From the NCBI RefSeq assembly GCF_006440735.1, contig NZ_VFUA01000073.1:1-33863 (forward strand): a DNA stretch of 33,863 nucleotides, in the 5' to 3' direction. The translations under genes and the position numbers were made by a program. Under the pieces are notes generated by a model. The model was not told where the DNA came from, did no database searches, and saw only the letters and a program-made list of their open reading frames with translations. This stretch comes from Mesorhizobium sp. B2-7-1. Lineage in GTDB: Bacteria; Pseudomonadota; Alphaproteobacteria; Rhizobiales; Rhizobiaceae. Positions 8,518 through 16,991 of this stretch are shown here, piece after piece. Within the stretch, counting starts at the first letter, position 1. Each line of letters starts with the position of its first letter.

Positions 8518-9543
8518 ATGTCCCCCCAATCAACGTCCTTCAAATCCCTCGAAGACCTGCGTGCCGCCTGCCTCGACCTTTCCGCCGGCAGCGACACCGC
8601 GGCAGCAGCCGTTGCCCGCCGCCAGGACACGCTTACTAAGCCGCCGGGCAGCCTGGGCCGGCTGGAAACGATCGCCGCCTGGCTGGCGCGCTGGCAGGGC
8701 CGCGACATGCCGAAGCTCGATGCGGTGAAGGTTTTCGTCTTCGCCGGCAATCACGGCGTCACCGCGCAGGGCGTGTCGGCCTATCCTTCGGAAGTCACCG
8801 TGCAGATGGTGGCGAATTTCGCGGGCGGCGGCGCTGCCATAAACCAGCTCGCCCGCATCGCCGGCGCCAAGCTCGACGTCATCCCGTTCGATCTCGATCA
8901 CCCGACCGACGATTTCACGCAGGTTCCGGCGATGGACGAAAAGGCTTTCCTCGCCGCCGTCTCGGCCGGCTACGACGCCGTGACCAAGGATCTCGACCTC
9001 GTTTGCTTCGGCGAGATGGGCATCGGCAACACCACCCCTGCGGCGGCGATCTCGACCGCGCTGTTCGGCGGCGGCGCTGAAAAATGGACGGGGCGCGGCA
9101 CCGGTGTCGACGATGCCGGGCTGCAGCGCAAGGTCGTGGCCATCGAGGCAGGCCTCAAGCGCCATGCCGATTCGCTCTCCGACCCGCTGAAGATCGCCGC
9201 GGCCCTTGGCGGACGTGAGCTGGCGGCCATCCTCGGCGCCACGCTCGCCGCGCGCAAGAACAACGTGCCGGTGCTGCTCGACGGCTTCGTCTGCACCGCG
9301 GCTGTCGCGCCGCTGGCCAGGCTGCACCCGACCGGCCTTGCCCACACCGTCGCCGCCCACGTCTCGGCCGAAGCCGGTCACCGCCGCCTGCTCGAATCAC
9401 TCGGCCTGCCACCGCTGCTCGATCTTGGCATGCGGCTCGGCGAAGGCTCCGGCGCCTGCCTTGCCGTCAACATCGTGCGCTCGGCGCTGGAATGCCATGC
9501 CAGGATGGCAAGCTTCGCCGAGGCCGGCGTTTCGGAAAAATAA
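8518..9543 (+). CDS. cobU: Nicotinate-nucleotide--dimethylbenzimidazole phosphoribosyltransferase CobU (CobT in Salmonella naming)
   Basis: A 341-residue phosphoribosyltransferase that makes alpha-ribazole 5'-phosphate from dimethylbenzimidazole and nicotinate mononucleotide, the lower-ligand activation step. Conserved elements are KPPGSLGRLE, FAGNHGVTAQGVSAYPSE, GEMGIGNTTPAAA, and near the end RLGEGSGACLA, whose Glu matches the catalytic glutamate of the family. A Shine-Dalgarno GGAG lies about ten bases before the ATG. It is the last recognisable cob gene of the run; the next gene is separated by ~90 bp with its own palindrome. Confidence 0.95.
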   Translation: MSPQSTSFKSLEDLRAACLDLSAGSDTAAAAVARRQDTLTKPPGSLGRLETIAAWLARWQGRDMPKLDAVKVFVFAGNHGVTAQGVSAYPSEVTVQMVANFAGGGAAINQLARIAGAKLDVIPFDLDHPTDDFTQVPAMDEKAFLAAVSAGYDAVTKDLDLVCFGEMGIGNTTPAAAISTALFGGGAEKWTGRGTGVDDAGLQRKVVAIEAGLKRHADSLSDPLKIAAALGGRELAAILGATLAARKNNVPVLLDGFVCTAAVAPLARLHPTGLAHTVAAHVSAEAGHRRLLESLGLPPLLDLGMRLGEGSGACLAVNIVRSALECHARMASFAEAGVSEK

Positions 9544-9556
9544 AAATCGGTCGAAA

Positions 9557-9573
9557 TTTCAACACTGTTGAAA
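9557..9573. promoter_or_regulatory. 17-bp perfect palindrome, possible operator
   Basis: TTTCAACACTGTTGAAA reads as two 8-bp arms around a central C. It lies 13 bases after cobU and 62 bases before the start of the small secreted protein gene. A second, weaker inverted repeat follows (AATAAC at 9580-9585 and GTTATT at 9595-9600). The size and symmetry fit a dimeric repressor site. No regulator gene is adjacent, so the role is inferred. Confidence 0.45.
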
Positions 9574-9635
9574 CATCGAAATAACGTCATCTCGGTTATT
9601 CCATGGAACGTATATGTCTCATGGGAGATCGATCG

Positions 9636-10028
9636 ATGTATTTGAAATATCTAATATCTTCTGCGATTCTTGTTTCCGCAGCTTCGCCGGCCTTGTCTCA
9701 GGATCAATATGTTCGCCCGCTTCGCCCCGGTGAAGACGGGTCGGCCAGGATCCAGTCGTCGATCTCGATGACCTTTCCGGTCAAGGATGACGACGACGCT
9801 GCCGCGCAGCAGCAGGTCGCGCTTCGCTCCTTCTACAAGATCGCTGCAGGCAGTTGCGCCATGGTGCTCGAGACCGTCGCCGATACATGCGAGATTGCCG
9901 GCATGAGCACCAATCTCAATGCCAGGGACCGCAACACAGGCGGTTACGGCGGATCGCAGCTCACGGTGAGCGGTCAGATCACGATGAAGGTCAAGTTCAA
10001 GGCGAGCCTCGGCAAGACGGCGCCGTAG
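9636..10028 (+). CDS. Small secreted protein of unknown function
   Basis: A 130-residue product whose family I do not recognise. It has a clear signal peptide (MYLKYLISSAILVSAASPAL), probably cut after Ser21, leaving a mature protein of ~109 residues. The mature part has an acidic run (DDDDAA near residue 51) and two cysteines (74 and 85) that could form a disulfide, then a beta-rich tail with LTVSGQITMKVKFKAS. The ATG at 9636 is preferred over upstream starts at 9603 and 9621 because GGGAGA lies seven bases before it and the signal peptide starts there. It stands alone between cobU and the tRNA, probably with its own promoter. An exported periplasmic role is likely; the function is unknown. 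Confidence 0.7.
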   Translation: MYLKYLISSAILVSAASPALSQDQYVRPLRPGEDGSARIQSSISMTFPVKDDDDAAAQQQVALRSFYKIAAGSCAMVLETVADTCEIAGMSTNLNARDRNTGGYGGSQLTVSGQITMKVKFKASLGKTAP

Positions 10029-10071
10029 GCGCCGCTCTTGCGGTCAACTTCGTTGTTTTGATGAGAAGATT

Positions 10072-10147
<76 letters not shown>

Positions 10148-10178
10148 ACACCGCCGGAAAAACCAGCGTCGGCGGCGC

Positions 10179-10207
10179 ATATAGCCGCCGCTTTCGGGGA
10201 TGTCCAG
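10179..10207 (-). promoter_or_regulatory. Promoter of tRNA-Lys
   Basis: On the minus strand CTGGAC (10207-10202) and CTATAT (10184-10179) are separated by 17 bases. This is one mismatch from the rhizobial housekeeping pattern CTTGAC-N17-CTATAT. The -10 lies 31 bases upstream of the tRNA 5' end. The -10 sits within a short GGCGGC/GCCGCC inverted repeat (10171-10189). Confidence 0.7.
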
Positions 10208-10253
10208 CCCTGCCGGGATCATTTCCCGACAAATCGCCTAAGTGCCGCACCCA

Positions 10254-11156
10254 TCAAACAAAAAGCTGGCCTTCAGCCACCTTGATCGCATGGCCGCCGA
10301 TGCGCGCGGAGGCCAGCTTTCCAGCTTCGACATTGAGCTCGAGCCGGATGCGCGACGGCCTGCCCATTTCCAGCCCCTGCTCGATCCAGAGCTGCGAGAT
10401 GCCGTCGGTCGGAGCGTCGAAATGCATGATTGCGCCGGCAAAGGCCGCCGCGGCCGAACCGGTCGCGGGATCTTCATAGGAAGGCGTGCCGGGCACGATC
10501 ATGCGCACGTGGAAGGCGCTGTCGTGATGGACCCGCTCGCGGCAATAGACATAGGGGCTGGCGAAGGCCCACTCGCTCTTGCGTGGTGCCAATTCCGACC
10601 ACGCCTGGTCGTCCAGCCTGATCTTGGCCGCCTCTTCCAAACCGGCAACCGGGATCGTCACATAAGGCACGCCGGCCGACCAGAAGGCGACGCGGTGATT
10701 CTCGAAGCCGATCTCGTGCGGGGCAAGGCCGAGCGCCGCGCCGATTGCTTCGGGATCGGCCTTGAGCTCCAGCGGTTCCGGCAGTTTCGCCAGATCGAAC
10801 TCGGCGAAGGTCGAGCCGTCATGCTTGCTCACCGCGCAGCGCACCGGCCCGATATTCTCCTCCAGCACGAAGATGCCGGCCGCCTCGCCGGCGAGCTCGG
10901 CCAGCGCGATCGCCGAGCCGACCGTCGGATGCCCCGCAAAAGGCATTTCATAGTCGGGCGTGAAGATGCGGATACGGTTGCGGTGCTTCGGATTGTCGGG
11001 AGGCAGCACGAACACCGTCTCGGAAAGATTGAATTCGCGCGCGATAGCCTGCATGCCGGCAGTGTCGAGCCCATCGCTGTCGAGCACCACCGCGAGCGGA
11101 TTTCCGGCCAGCCTTTCGGTGGTAAACACATCGTAAAGCAAGTAATTGCGCGCCAT
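10254..11156 (-). CDS. PhzF family isomerase/epimerase
   Basis: A 300-residue protein of the PhzF fold (diaminopimelate-epimerase-like, two similar halves). The family's catalytic glutamate is present as Glu46 in NLSETVFVLPP. PFAGHPTVGSA and the second-half DPATGSAAAAFAG motif are both intact. PhzF itself isomerises a phenazine precursor, but most family members work on unknown small molecules, and no phenazine genes are nearby. The ATG at 11156 is preferred over an upstream in-frame start at 11204 because GAAAGG lies eight bases before it and MARNYLLYDVF is a typical family opening. It is a single gene on the minus strand, divergent from the exporter operon. The substrate is unknown. Confidence 0.88.
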   Translation of the reverse strand: MARNYLLYDVFTTERLAGNPLAVVLDSDGLDTAGMQAIAREFNLSETVFVLPPDNPKHRNRIRIFTPDYEMPFAGHPTVGSAIALAELAGEAAGIFVLEENIGPVRCAVSKHDGSTFAEFDLAKLPEPLELKADPEAIGAALGLAPHEIGFENHRVAFWSAGVPYVTIPVAGLEEAAKIRLDDQAWSELAPRKSEWAFASPYVYCRERVHHDSAFHVRMIVPGTPSYEDPATGSAAAAFAGAIMHFDAPTDGISQLWIEQGLEMGRPSRIRLELNVEAGKLASARIGGHAIKVAEGQLFV

Positions 11157-11287
11157 GGAGAAGACCTTTCGCCTCGCCCCGAATTTCTGCCTCAATCCCA
11201 ACATGAGGGAAATTTAATTTGAAATTCGAACCTTAAGGCCTGATTTGTGCCGGATAGGGACATCAATTTTCAGCATAGGGGTCCGGC

Positions 11288-12574
11288 GTGGACCAGCTTG
11301 TCAATCCGCCAAATGCGGAATCCGGTACTTCCATAGAGGCAGCGCTCGGGCTCGACCGCAAGGGCTTGAGCCGCAAGCGCCGCCGCTTCTGGCGCTACGC
11401 GCTGCTGGCGATAGCGATCGTCGCGGCCGGCATTGTCCTCTATCGATGGTATGCCGCAGCGCCCCCCAGGATCGAATACACCGCCGTGCCCGCGGCGATC
11501 GCCGACCTCACGGTCGAGGTATCCGCCACCGGCACGCTGCAGCCGCTGACCCAGGTCGACATCTCCAGCGAGCTTTCCGGCATCGTCCGCTCGGTCGCGG
11601 CCGCAGAGAACCAGCAGGTCAAGAAAGGCGACGTGCTGGCGACGCTCGACACCGCCAAGCTGGAGGTCCAGATCGAGCGCGCCACTGCCTCCGCCAAGGC
11701 GGCGGCCGCGTCCGTCGAGGACGCCAAGGTGACCTTGCAGGAAAACGAGAACGCGGTTGTGCGCGCCAGCGCGCTAACCAAGCGCGGCATGGCGACGGAC
11801 CAGTCGCTCGAAGCGGCGACCGCGACGCGCGATCGCTCGAAGGCGGCGCTCGACAGTGCCGAAGCCAATCTCGCCATCGCCCAGGCCGACCTCAAGGCAC
11901 AGCAGACCGATCTGGCGAAAAGCACCATCTATGCGCCGATCGACGGCATCGTGCTGACGCGCTCGGTCGATCCCGGCCAGACGGTCGCGTCCTCGCTGCA
12001 GGCGCCGGTGCTCTTCGTCATCGCCGCCGACCTGAGGAACATGGAATTGCAGGCCGCGGTCGACGAGGCCGATATCGGCGCGGTGAAGCCCGGCCAGCAT
12101 GCCCGCTTCACCGTCGACGCTTTCCCGGACCGGCCGTTCGACGCCGAGATCCGCGACATCTCCTACGCTTCGGTCACCACCGACGGCGTCGTCACCTACA
12201 ATGCGCGGCTTGAAGTCGATAATGGCGAGCTTCTGCTCAGGCCAGGGATGACGGCGACGGTCTCGGTCGTCACGAGGCAGGCCAAGGGCGTGCTCACCGT
12301 TCCCTCGACGGCCTTCCGCTATCGCCCGATGCAACAGCAGGCGCGCGGCTGGAGCCTGCGCGACCTCTTCACCGGCCGCATGGGCCGCCCCAACCGGCAG
12401 CGCGAGGCGACGAAGGCGCCGGCCGACGGCTCGCGCACGCTTTATGTGCTGGAGAACGGCCGGCCGCGTCCGGTCAATGTCAGGATCGGCTCGACCGACG
12501 GCGAGTTGACCGAGATCACGTCAGGCCTCGACGAGGGCGCGCAAGTCATCACCGGCGCGCAGCAGCGGAGCTGA
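11288..12574 (+). CDS. MacA-like periplasmic adaptor (membrane fusion protein)
   Basis: A 428-residue HlyD/MacA-type adaptor. A membrane anchor lies at about residues 35-54, followed by a periplasmic lipoyl/biotinyl-like half (SSELSGIVRSVAAAENQQVKKGDVL is its core), an alanine-rich coiled-coil hairpin at ~130-200, and the second lipoyl half (STIYAPIDGIVLTRSV). Beta-barrel and membrane-proximal domains follow. The GTG at 11288 is used because AGGGG lies six bases before it. An ABC ATPase and a MacB-type permease follow at once, so the three probably form a MacAB-like exporter that needs an outer-membrane TolC not encoded here. The substrate cannot be told. Confidence 0.9.
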   Translation: MDQLVNPPNAESGTSIEAALGLDRKGLSRKRRRFWRYALLAIAIVAAGIVLYRWYAAAPPRIEYTAVPAAIADLTVEVSATGTLQPLTQVDISSELSGIVRSVAAAENQQVKKGDVLATLDTAKLEVQIERATASAKAAAASVEDAKVTLQENENAVVRASALTKRGMATDQSLEAATATRDRSKAALDSAEANLAIAQADLKAQQTDLAKSTIYAPIDGIVLTRSVDPGQTVASSLQAPVLFVIAADLRNMELQAAVDEADIGAVKPGQHARFTVDAFPDRPFDAEIRDISYASVTTDGVVTYNARLEVDNGELLLRPGMTATVSVVTRQAKGVLTVPSTAFRYRPMQQQARGWSLRDLFTGRMGRPNRQREATKAPADGSRTLYVLENGRPRPVNVRIGSTDGELTEITSGLDEGAQVITGAQQRS

Positions 12575-12578
12575 CGAC

Positions 12579-13282
<704 letters not shown>

Positions 13283-13286
<4 letters not shown>

Positions 13287-14500
13287 TCTGGGAGACCGTC
13301 CGCCTCTCGCTGCGCTCGATCCGCCGCAACGTGCTGCGCTCGTTCCTGACGCTGCTTGGCATCGTCATCGGCGTCGCGGCCGTCATCGCCATGCTCACCA
13401 TCGGCTCCGGCACGACGGAGAAGGTCAAGGCCGATATCTCGAAGCTCGGCAGCAACCTTCTCGTCGTACGCGCCGGCCGGCCAGCAGGCCCCGGCGGACC
13501 GGGAGGCCTCGACCAGGCGGTGCGGCCGCTGGCCGAAAAGGATATCACCGCGCTCGACGCGCATCTGAGCGGCGCGCGCGCCATTTCGCCGGCGTCGCAA
13601 AAACAGGTCCGCGTCATCTTCGGCACCGAAAGCCTGACGTCGGGCGTGACCGGCACCGACAGCGCTTATCTGGATGCCCGCGACTGGAAACTGGTGTCGG
13701 GTCGTCCCTTCAGCGATTCCGAAACGCGTGCCGGCGCCGGTGTCTGCCTGATCGGCGAAACCGTGCGCCAGCAATTCTTCGGCGCTGGCGATCCGGAGGG
13801 CGAGATCATCCGCGTCAACCGTACCTCCTGCAAGATCATCGGCCTGCTCGAGCCGAAGGGCTATACCGGCTTCGGCCAGGACCAGGACAATGTCGTGCTG
13901 ATGCCGCTGCACGCCTATCAGCGCCGCATCGCCGGCAACCGCGACATCGACAACATCTATATCGCCGCCGACGACCGCACGCCGACCACCGAGCTGCAGC
14001 CGCGCGTCGAGGACATCTTGCGCGACACGCGCCGCATCACGCCCGACCGCGATCCCGATTTCGCCATCCGCGACATGACCCAGATCGCCGACGCGATGAC
14101 CAGCGCCACCACCACCATGACCGGCATGCTCGGGGCCGTCGCCGGCGTCAGCCTCCTGGTCGGCGGCATCGGCATCATGAACATCATGCTGGTCTCGGTC
14201 ACCGAGCGCACACGCGAGATCGGCATCAGGCTGGCGATCGGCGCGCATGAAAAACACATCCTCATCCAGTTCCTGGTCGAGGCGACCGTGCTCTCACTGC
14301 TTGGCGGCATCATTGGCATCCTGATCGGCCTGTCGCTGGCCGGCCTCGCCTCGATGGCGCTGACAATACCTTTTGCGCCGAGCCCGGCCGTCATCCTGCT
14401 CGCTGTCGGCTTTTCGGCGCTGATCGGCATGGTGTTCGGCTTCTTCCCGGCGCTGCGCGGCGCCAGGCTCGACCCGATCGACGCGCTGCGGCACGAGTAG
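13283..14500 (+). CDS. MacB-like ABC transporter permease
   Basis: A 405-residue FtsX/MacB-type permease. The first membrane segment lies at residues 21-40 (FLTLLGIVIGVAAVIAMLTI), followed by a large MacB periplasmic core domain of ~230 residues. Three C-terminal segments follow, the first containing LLVGGIGIMNIMLVSVTERT, which is characteristic of the family. Four membrane segments with a big periplasmic domain fit a type VII ABC mechanotransmitter that does not itself carry the substrate across the inner membrane. It closes the operon; the next gene, acdR, converges from the other strand 26 bp away, with no clear terminator between. Confidence 0.93.
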
Positions 14501-14526
14501 GGCGCCGCCCCCTTGGCTGCGGACCA

Positions 14527-15003
14527 TCAAAACGGCAGCCGCGCGTTCTCCTTGACCTCCTTCATGACGAAGAAGGTCCTGGTTTGCCGAACGCCAGGCA
14601 GCGCGATCAGCTTCTGGCCATGCAGCTTGTTGAAATCCGCCATGTCGCGCACGCGTATCTTCAACAGATAGTCGAAGTCGCCGGCCACCAGATTGCAGTC
14701 CAAGACCTCCTTGAGCTTGAGGGCGGCATCCTCGAAAGCGGCGAAGCTTTCGGGTGTCGAGCGGTCGAGCACGACGCCGACCATGACCAGCGCGCCGAGC
14801 CCGACCGCGGCCGGCGCGATCTCCGCCCTGACCCCGGTGATGTAGCCTTCTTCGAACAGGCGTTGCGTGCGCCGGTGGCATGTGGCGGCGCTGACATTCA
14901 CGCGGGCCGCGAGCTCCGCGTTGGTCAGCCGCCCCTCGGCCTGAAGCGCCCGCAGGATCTTGATGTCGATGCGATCAAAAGTCTGGTCGGAAGATTCTTC
15001 CAT
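14527..15003 (-). CDS. acdR: Lrp/AsnC family regulator, probable AcdR
   Basis: A 158-residue Lrp/AsnC protein. The N-terminal winged helix-turn-helix (DRIDIKILRALQAEGRLTNA, then LAARVNVSAATCHRRTQRL) is followed by a RAM/Lrp ligand domain of ~85 residues. It is transcribed divergently from the ACC deaminase gene with a 147-bp shared region. In several plant-associated bacteria an Lrp-type AcdR next to acdS activates the deaminase in response to ACC, so the same role is inferred here from arrangement. The shared region contains inverted repeats, one arm covering this gene's own start codon, which suggests autoregulation. The ATG at 15003 is the natural start. Confidence 0.85.
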   Translation of the reverse strand: MEESSDQTFDRIDIKILRALQAEGRLTNAELAARVNVSAATCHRRTQRLFEEGYITGVRAEIAPAAVGLGALVMVGVVLDRSTPESFAAFEDAALKLKEVLDCNLVAGDFDYLLKIRVRDMADFNKLHGQKLIALPGVRQTRTFFVMKEVKENARLPF

Positions 15004-15068
15004 CTTTGCCTGCTTCTATGGACGATTGAACTAAATGTAGCGCATCTCGTTGCAAAGATGCAAAAAAG
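15001..15068. promoter_or_regulatory. Inverted-repeat cluster, candidate AcdR operator
   Basis: CATCTTTGC (15001-15009) and GCAAAGATG (15052-15060) are exact reverse complements. The left arm includes the acdR start codon. A tighter inverted repeat, CATCT (15043-15047) and AGATG (15056-15060), shares the right arm, and TGCAAA occurs twice with an 8-bp period at 15051 and 15059. Several spaced half-sites suit an Lrp-type octamer. No binding is shown; this is inference from position and symmetry. Confidence 0.45.
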
Positions 15069-15150
15069 CTGAGGCCTCTTCGAGAGCACCTTTCGCCCCA
15101 GTTCGTCTATTCTCTGGGCATCGAAAAACGAACACGGCGGAGGCAACTCG

Positions 15151-16227
15151 ATGTCACTTCTCGACAAGTTTGAACGGTATCCGCTGACCTTTGGCCCGAC
15201 GCCGATCGAGCATCTGCCGCGCCTCAGCGCGGCGCTCGGCGGAAAAGTGCAGGTCTACGCCAAGCGTGACGATTGCAATTCCGGGCTGGCCATGGGCGGC
15301 AACAAATTGCGCAAGCTCGAATACATCGTGCCCGATGCGATTGCGTCCGGCGCCGACACGCTGGTGTCGATCGGCGGCGTGCAATCGAACCACACCCGCA
15401 TGGTCGCCGCGACGGCTGCCAAGATCGGCATGAAATGCGTGGTCATCCAGGAGAAATGGGTGCCGCACTACGATGCGGTCTATGACCGGGTCGGCAACAT
15501 CTTGCTGACGCGGCTGATGGGCGCCGACAGCCGGCTGGTCGAAGACGGTTTCGACATCGGCATCCGCAAAAGCTGGCAGGATGCGATCCAGTCGGTGAAG
15601 GACGCGGGCGGCAGGCCCTATCCTATTCCCGCCGGCGCCTCGGTGCACAAGTTCGGCGGTCTAGGCTATGTCGGCTTTGCCGAGGAGATCGCCAGGCAGG
15701 AGAGCGAACTCGGCTTTGCCTTCGACTACATCATCGTCTGCGTCGTGACCGGCTCGACGCAGGCCGGCATGATCGTCGGCTTCGCCGCGCAAAATCGCGC
15801 CGACCGGGTGATCGGCATCGACGCCTCCGGCACGCTCGACCAGACCCGCGCGCAGGTTCGCCGCATAGTCGACGACACCGCCGCTCTCATCGGGCTGGGC
15901 CGCGCCGTGCGCGAGGACGAGATCGTCATCAATCCCGACTATGCCTATCCCGCCTATGGCGTTCCGTCTGAACAGACGAATGACGCGATCCGGCTGGCGG
16001 CCCGAACCGAAGCGATGATCACCGACCCGGTCTACGAGGGAAAGTCGATGCAGGGGCTGATCGATCTGACCAGGAAAGGCTTCTTCCCGGAGGGATCGAG
16101 AATTCTCTATGCGCATCTCGGCGGCGCACCGGCCATCAACGGCTACAGCTATTATTACAAAGATGACGGCGGCCCGCGGAAAGGCGCGCCGCATGACCGC
16201 GACGCGCTGCCGCCGCTCTTTCCATAG
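15151..16227 (+). CDS. acdS: 1-aminocyclopropane-1-carboxylate (ACC) deaminase
   Basis: A 358-residue PLP enzyme that cleaves ACC, the ethylene precursor, to 2-oxobutyrate and ammonia. The PLP lysine is Lys52 in MGGNKLRKLEY, and Ser79 sits in GGVQSNHTR. Residues used to tell true ACC deaminases from D-cysteine desulfhydrases are the deaminase type: Glu296 in VYEGKSM and Leu323 in YAHLGG, one number above the Pseudomonas enzyme. An RBS (GGAGG) precedes the ATG. The last ~20 residues, after NGYSYYYK, are a polar tail beyond the usual family end. No sigma-54/NifA-type promoter was found upstream, so an AcdR-type control is more likely than the symbiotic control known for Mesorhizobium loti acdS. 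Confidence 0.93.
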   Translation: MSLLDKFERYPLTFGPTPIEHLPRLSAALGGKVQVYAKRDDCNSGLAMGGNKLRKLEYIVPDAIASGADTLVSIGGVQSNHTRMVAATAAKIGMKCVVIQEKWVPHYDAVYDRVGNILLTRLMGADSRLVEDGFDIGIRKSWQDAIQSVKDAGGRPYPIPAGASVHKFGGLGYVGFAEEIARQESELGFAFDYIIVCVVTGSTQAGMIVGFAAQNRADRVIGIDASGTLDQTRAQVRRIVDDTAALIGLGRAVREDEIVINPDYAYPAYGVPSEQTNDAIRLAARTEAMITDPVYEGKSMQGLIDLTRKGFFPEGSRILYAHLGGAPAINGYSYYYKDDGGPRKGAPHDRDALPPLFP

Positions 16228-16256
16228 GGCGCACCCGCCGGCACCGATGCCGCAGG

Positions 16257-16991
16257 TCAGGAAACCTTGCTGCCGTCGGCGAAATGCCACTCGATCAGCG
16301 GCTTCATGTGGGGCATCAAGCCGTCGGGCAGATCGGCGGCACTACGGATGATGACCGGGCCTTCGATCTCCGGGTCCGTCTCGGTGGCGACGAAGGCGCT
16401 GATGCGCCGCGCCAGATCGTCGGCCGTTTCGGCCACGCGGTAGCGACGGAAGATCACCGTGCCGCTCGGCGTCGACAGCGCGTGATAGCGCTGTCCGCGT
16501 TCGGCCGTCGAAAGATCGAGCCCTGTCTCCTCCCCCACCTCGCGGATCATGTTGAAGTCGACATCGACCAGCCCCTCGCGAAAGTCGATCGGCTCGAACG
16601 AGCCGGCGGCGAAATAGACGCGGCCGGCATTGACCGTGCGCGGCCCCATGCGGATCGCCACCAGCGCATTGTCGCCGGCCACCAGCACGGCGTGCGCATA
16701 GGCGTGCTCGGCGCCGGAATTCTCGCGCCGCTTGCGCCACAGCAGGAACGTGGAATAGTTCACGGCATGGCAGCGGCCGACGAGGCGATTGTCTCGATAA
16801 GCAAGTTCGGAAAGCAGCACCACGGTGCCGTCGAACAGCGCCGGATTGGCCGCAATTTCCTGCCGCCAGTTCTCGGCGATCGCCTCTGCGTTGCCCAGTA
16901 CGAAGGGATGCGGGCCGGGATCGAGGCGGACGTCGACCGCATCGACCGGCAGGATGACGTTGCGCGGCAGGTCGAAACTCAAGATGGTCAC
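16257..16991 (-). CDS. Nudix hydrolase family protein
   Basis: A 244-residue protein with a Nudix core at the middle. The second half of the box is intact (REVGEETGLDL), but the first Gly and Glu of the usual G-x5-E-x7-REUXEEXGU pattern are not present at the expected spacing (FREGLVDVDFNMI precedes it). The N-terminal ~90 residues, with FDLPRNVILPVDAVDVRL, are not part of the Nudix fold proper. The GTG at 16991 overlaps the stop of the upstream nuclease gene (GTGA), which fixes the start; the frame is open further upstream but only inside that gene. The substrate is unknown, and the two coupled genes may act on the same nucleotide-like compound. Confidence 0.82.
   Translation of the reverse strand: MTILSFDLPRNVILPVDAVDVRLDPGPHPFVLGNAEAIAENWRQEIAANPALFDGTVVLLSELAYRDNRLVGRCHAVNYSTFLLWRKRRENSGAEHAYAHAVLVAGDNALVAIRMGPRTVNAGRVYFAAGSFEPIDFREGLVDVDFNMIREVGEETGLDLSTAERGQRYHALSTPSGTVIFRRYRVAETADDLARRISAFVATETDPEIEGPVIIRSAADLPDGLMPHMKPLIEWHFADGSKVS

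Noticed and set aside
10171..10189. GGCGGC-N7-GCCGCC hairpin as a terminator
   Set aside because: It has no T run on either strand, and its loop region carries the -10 of the tRNA promoter, so the pairing is probably incidental.
15004..15150. A sigma-54/NifA-type promoter for acdS
   Set aside because: No TGGCAC-N5-TTGCA-like element and no TGT-N10-ACA upstream site were found in the gap.
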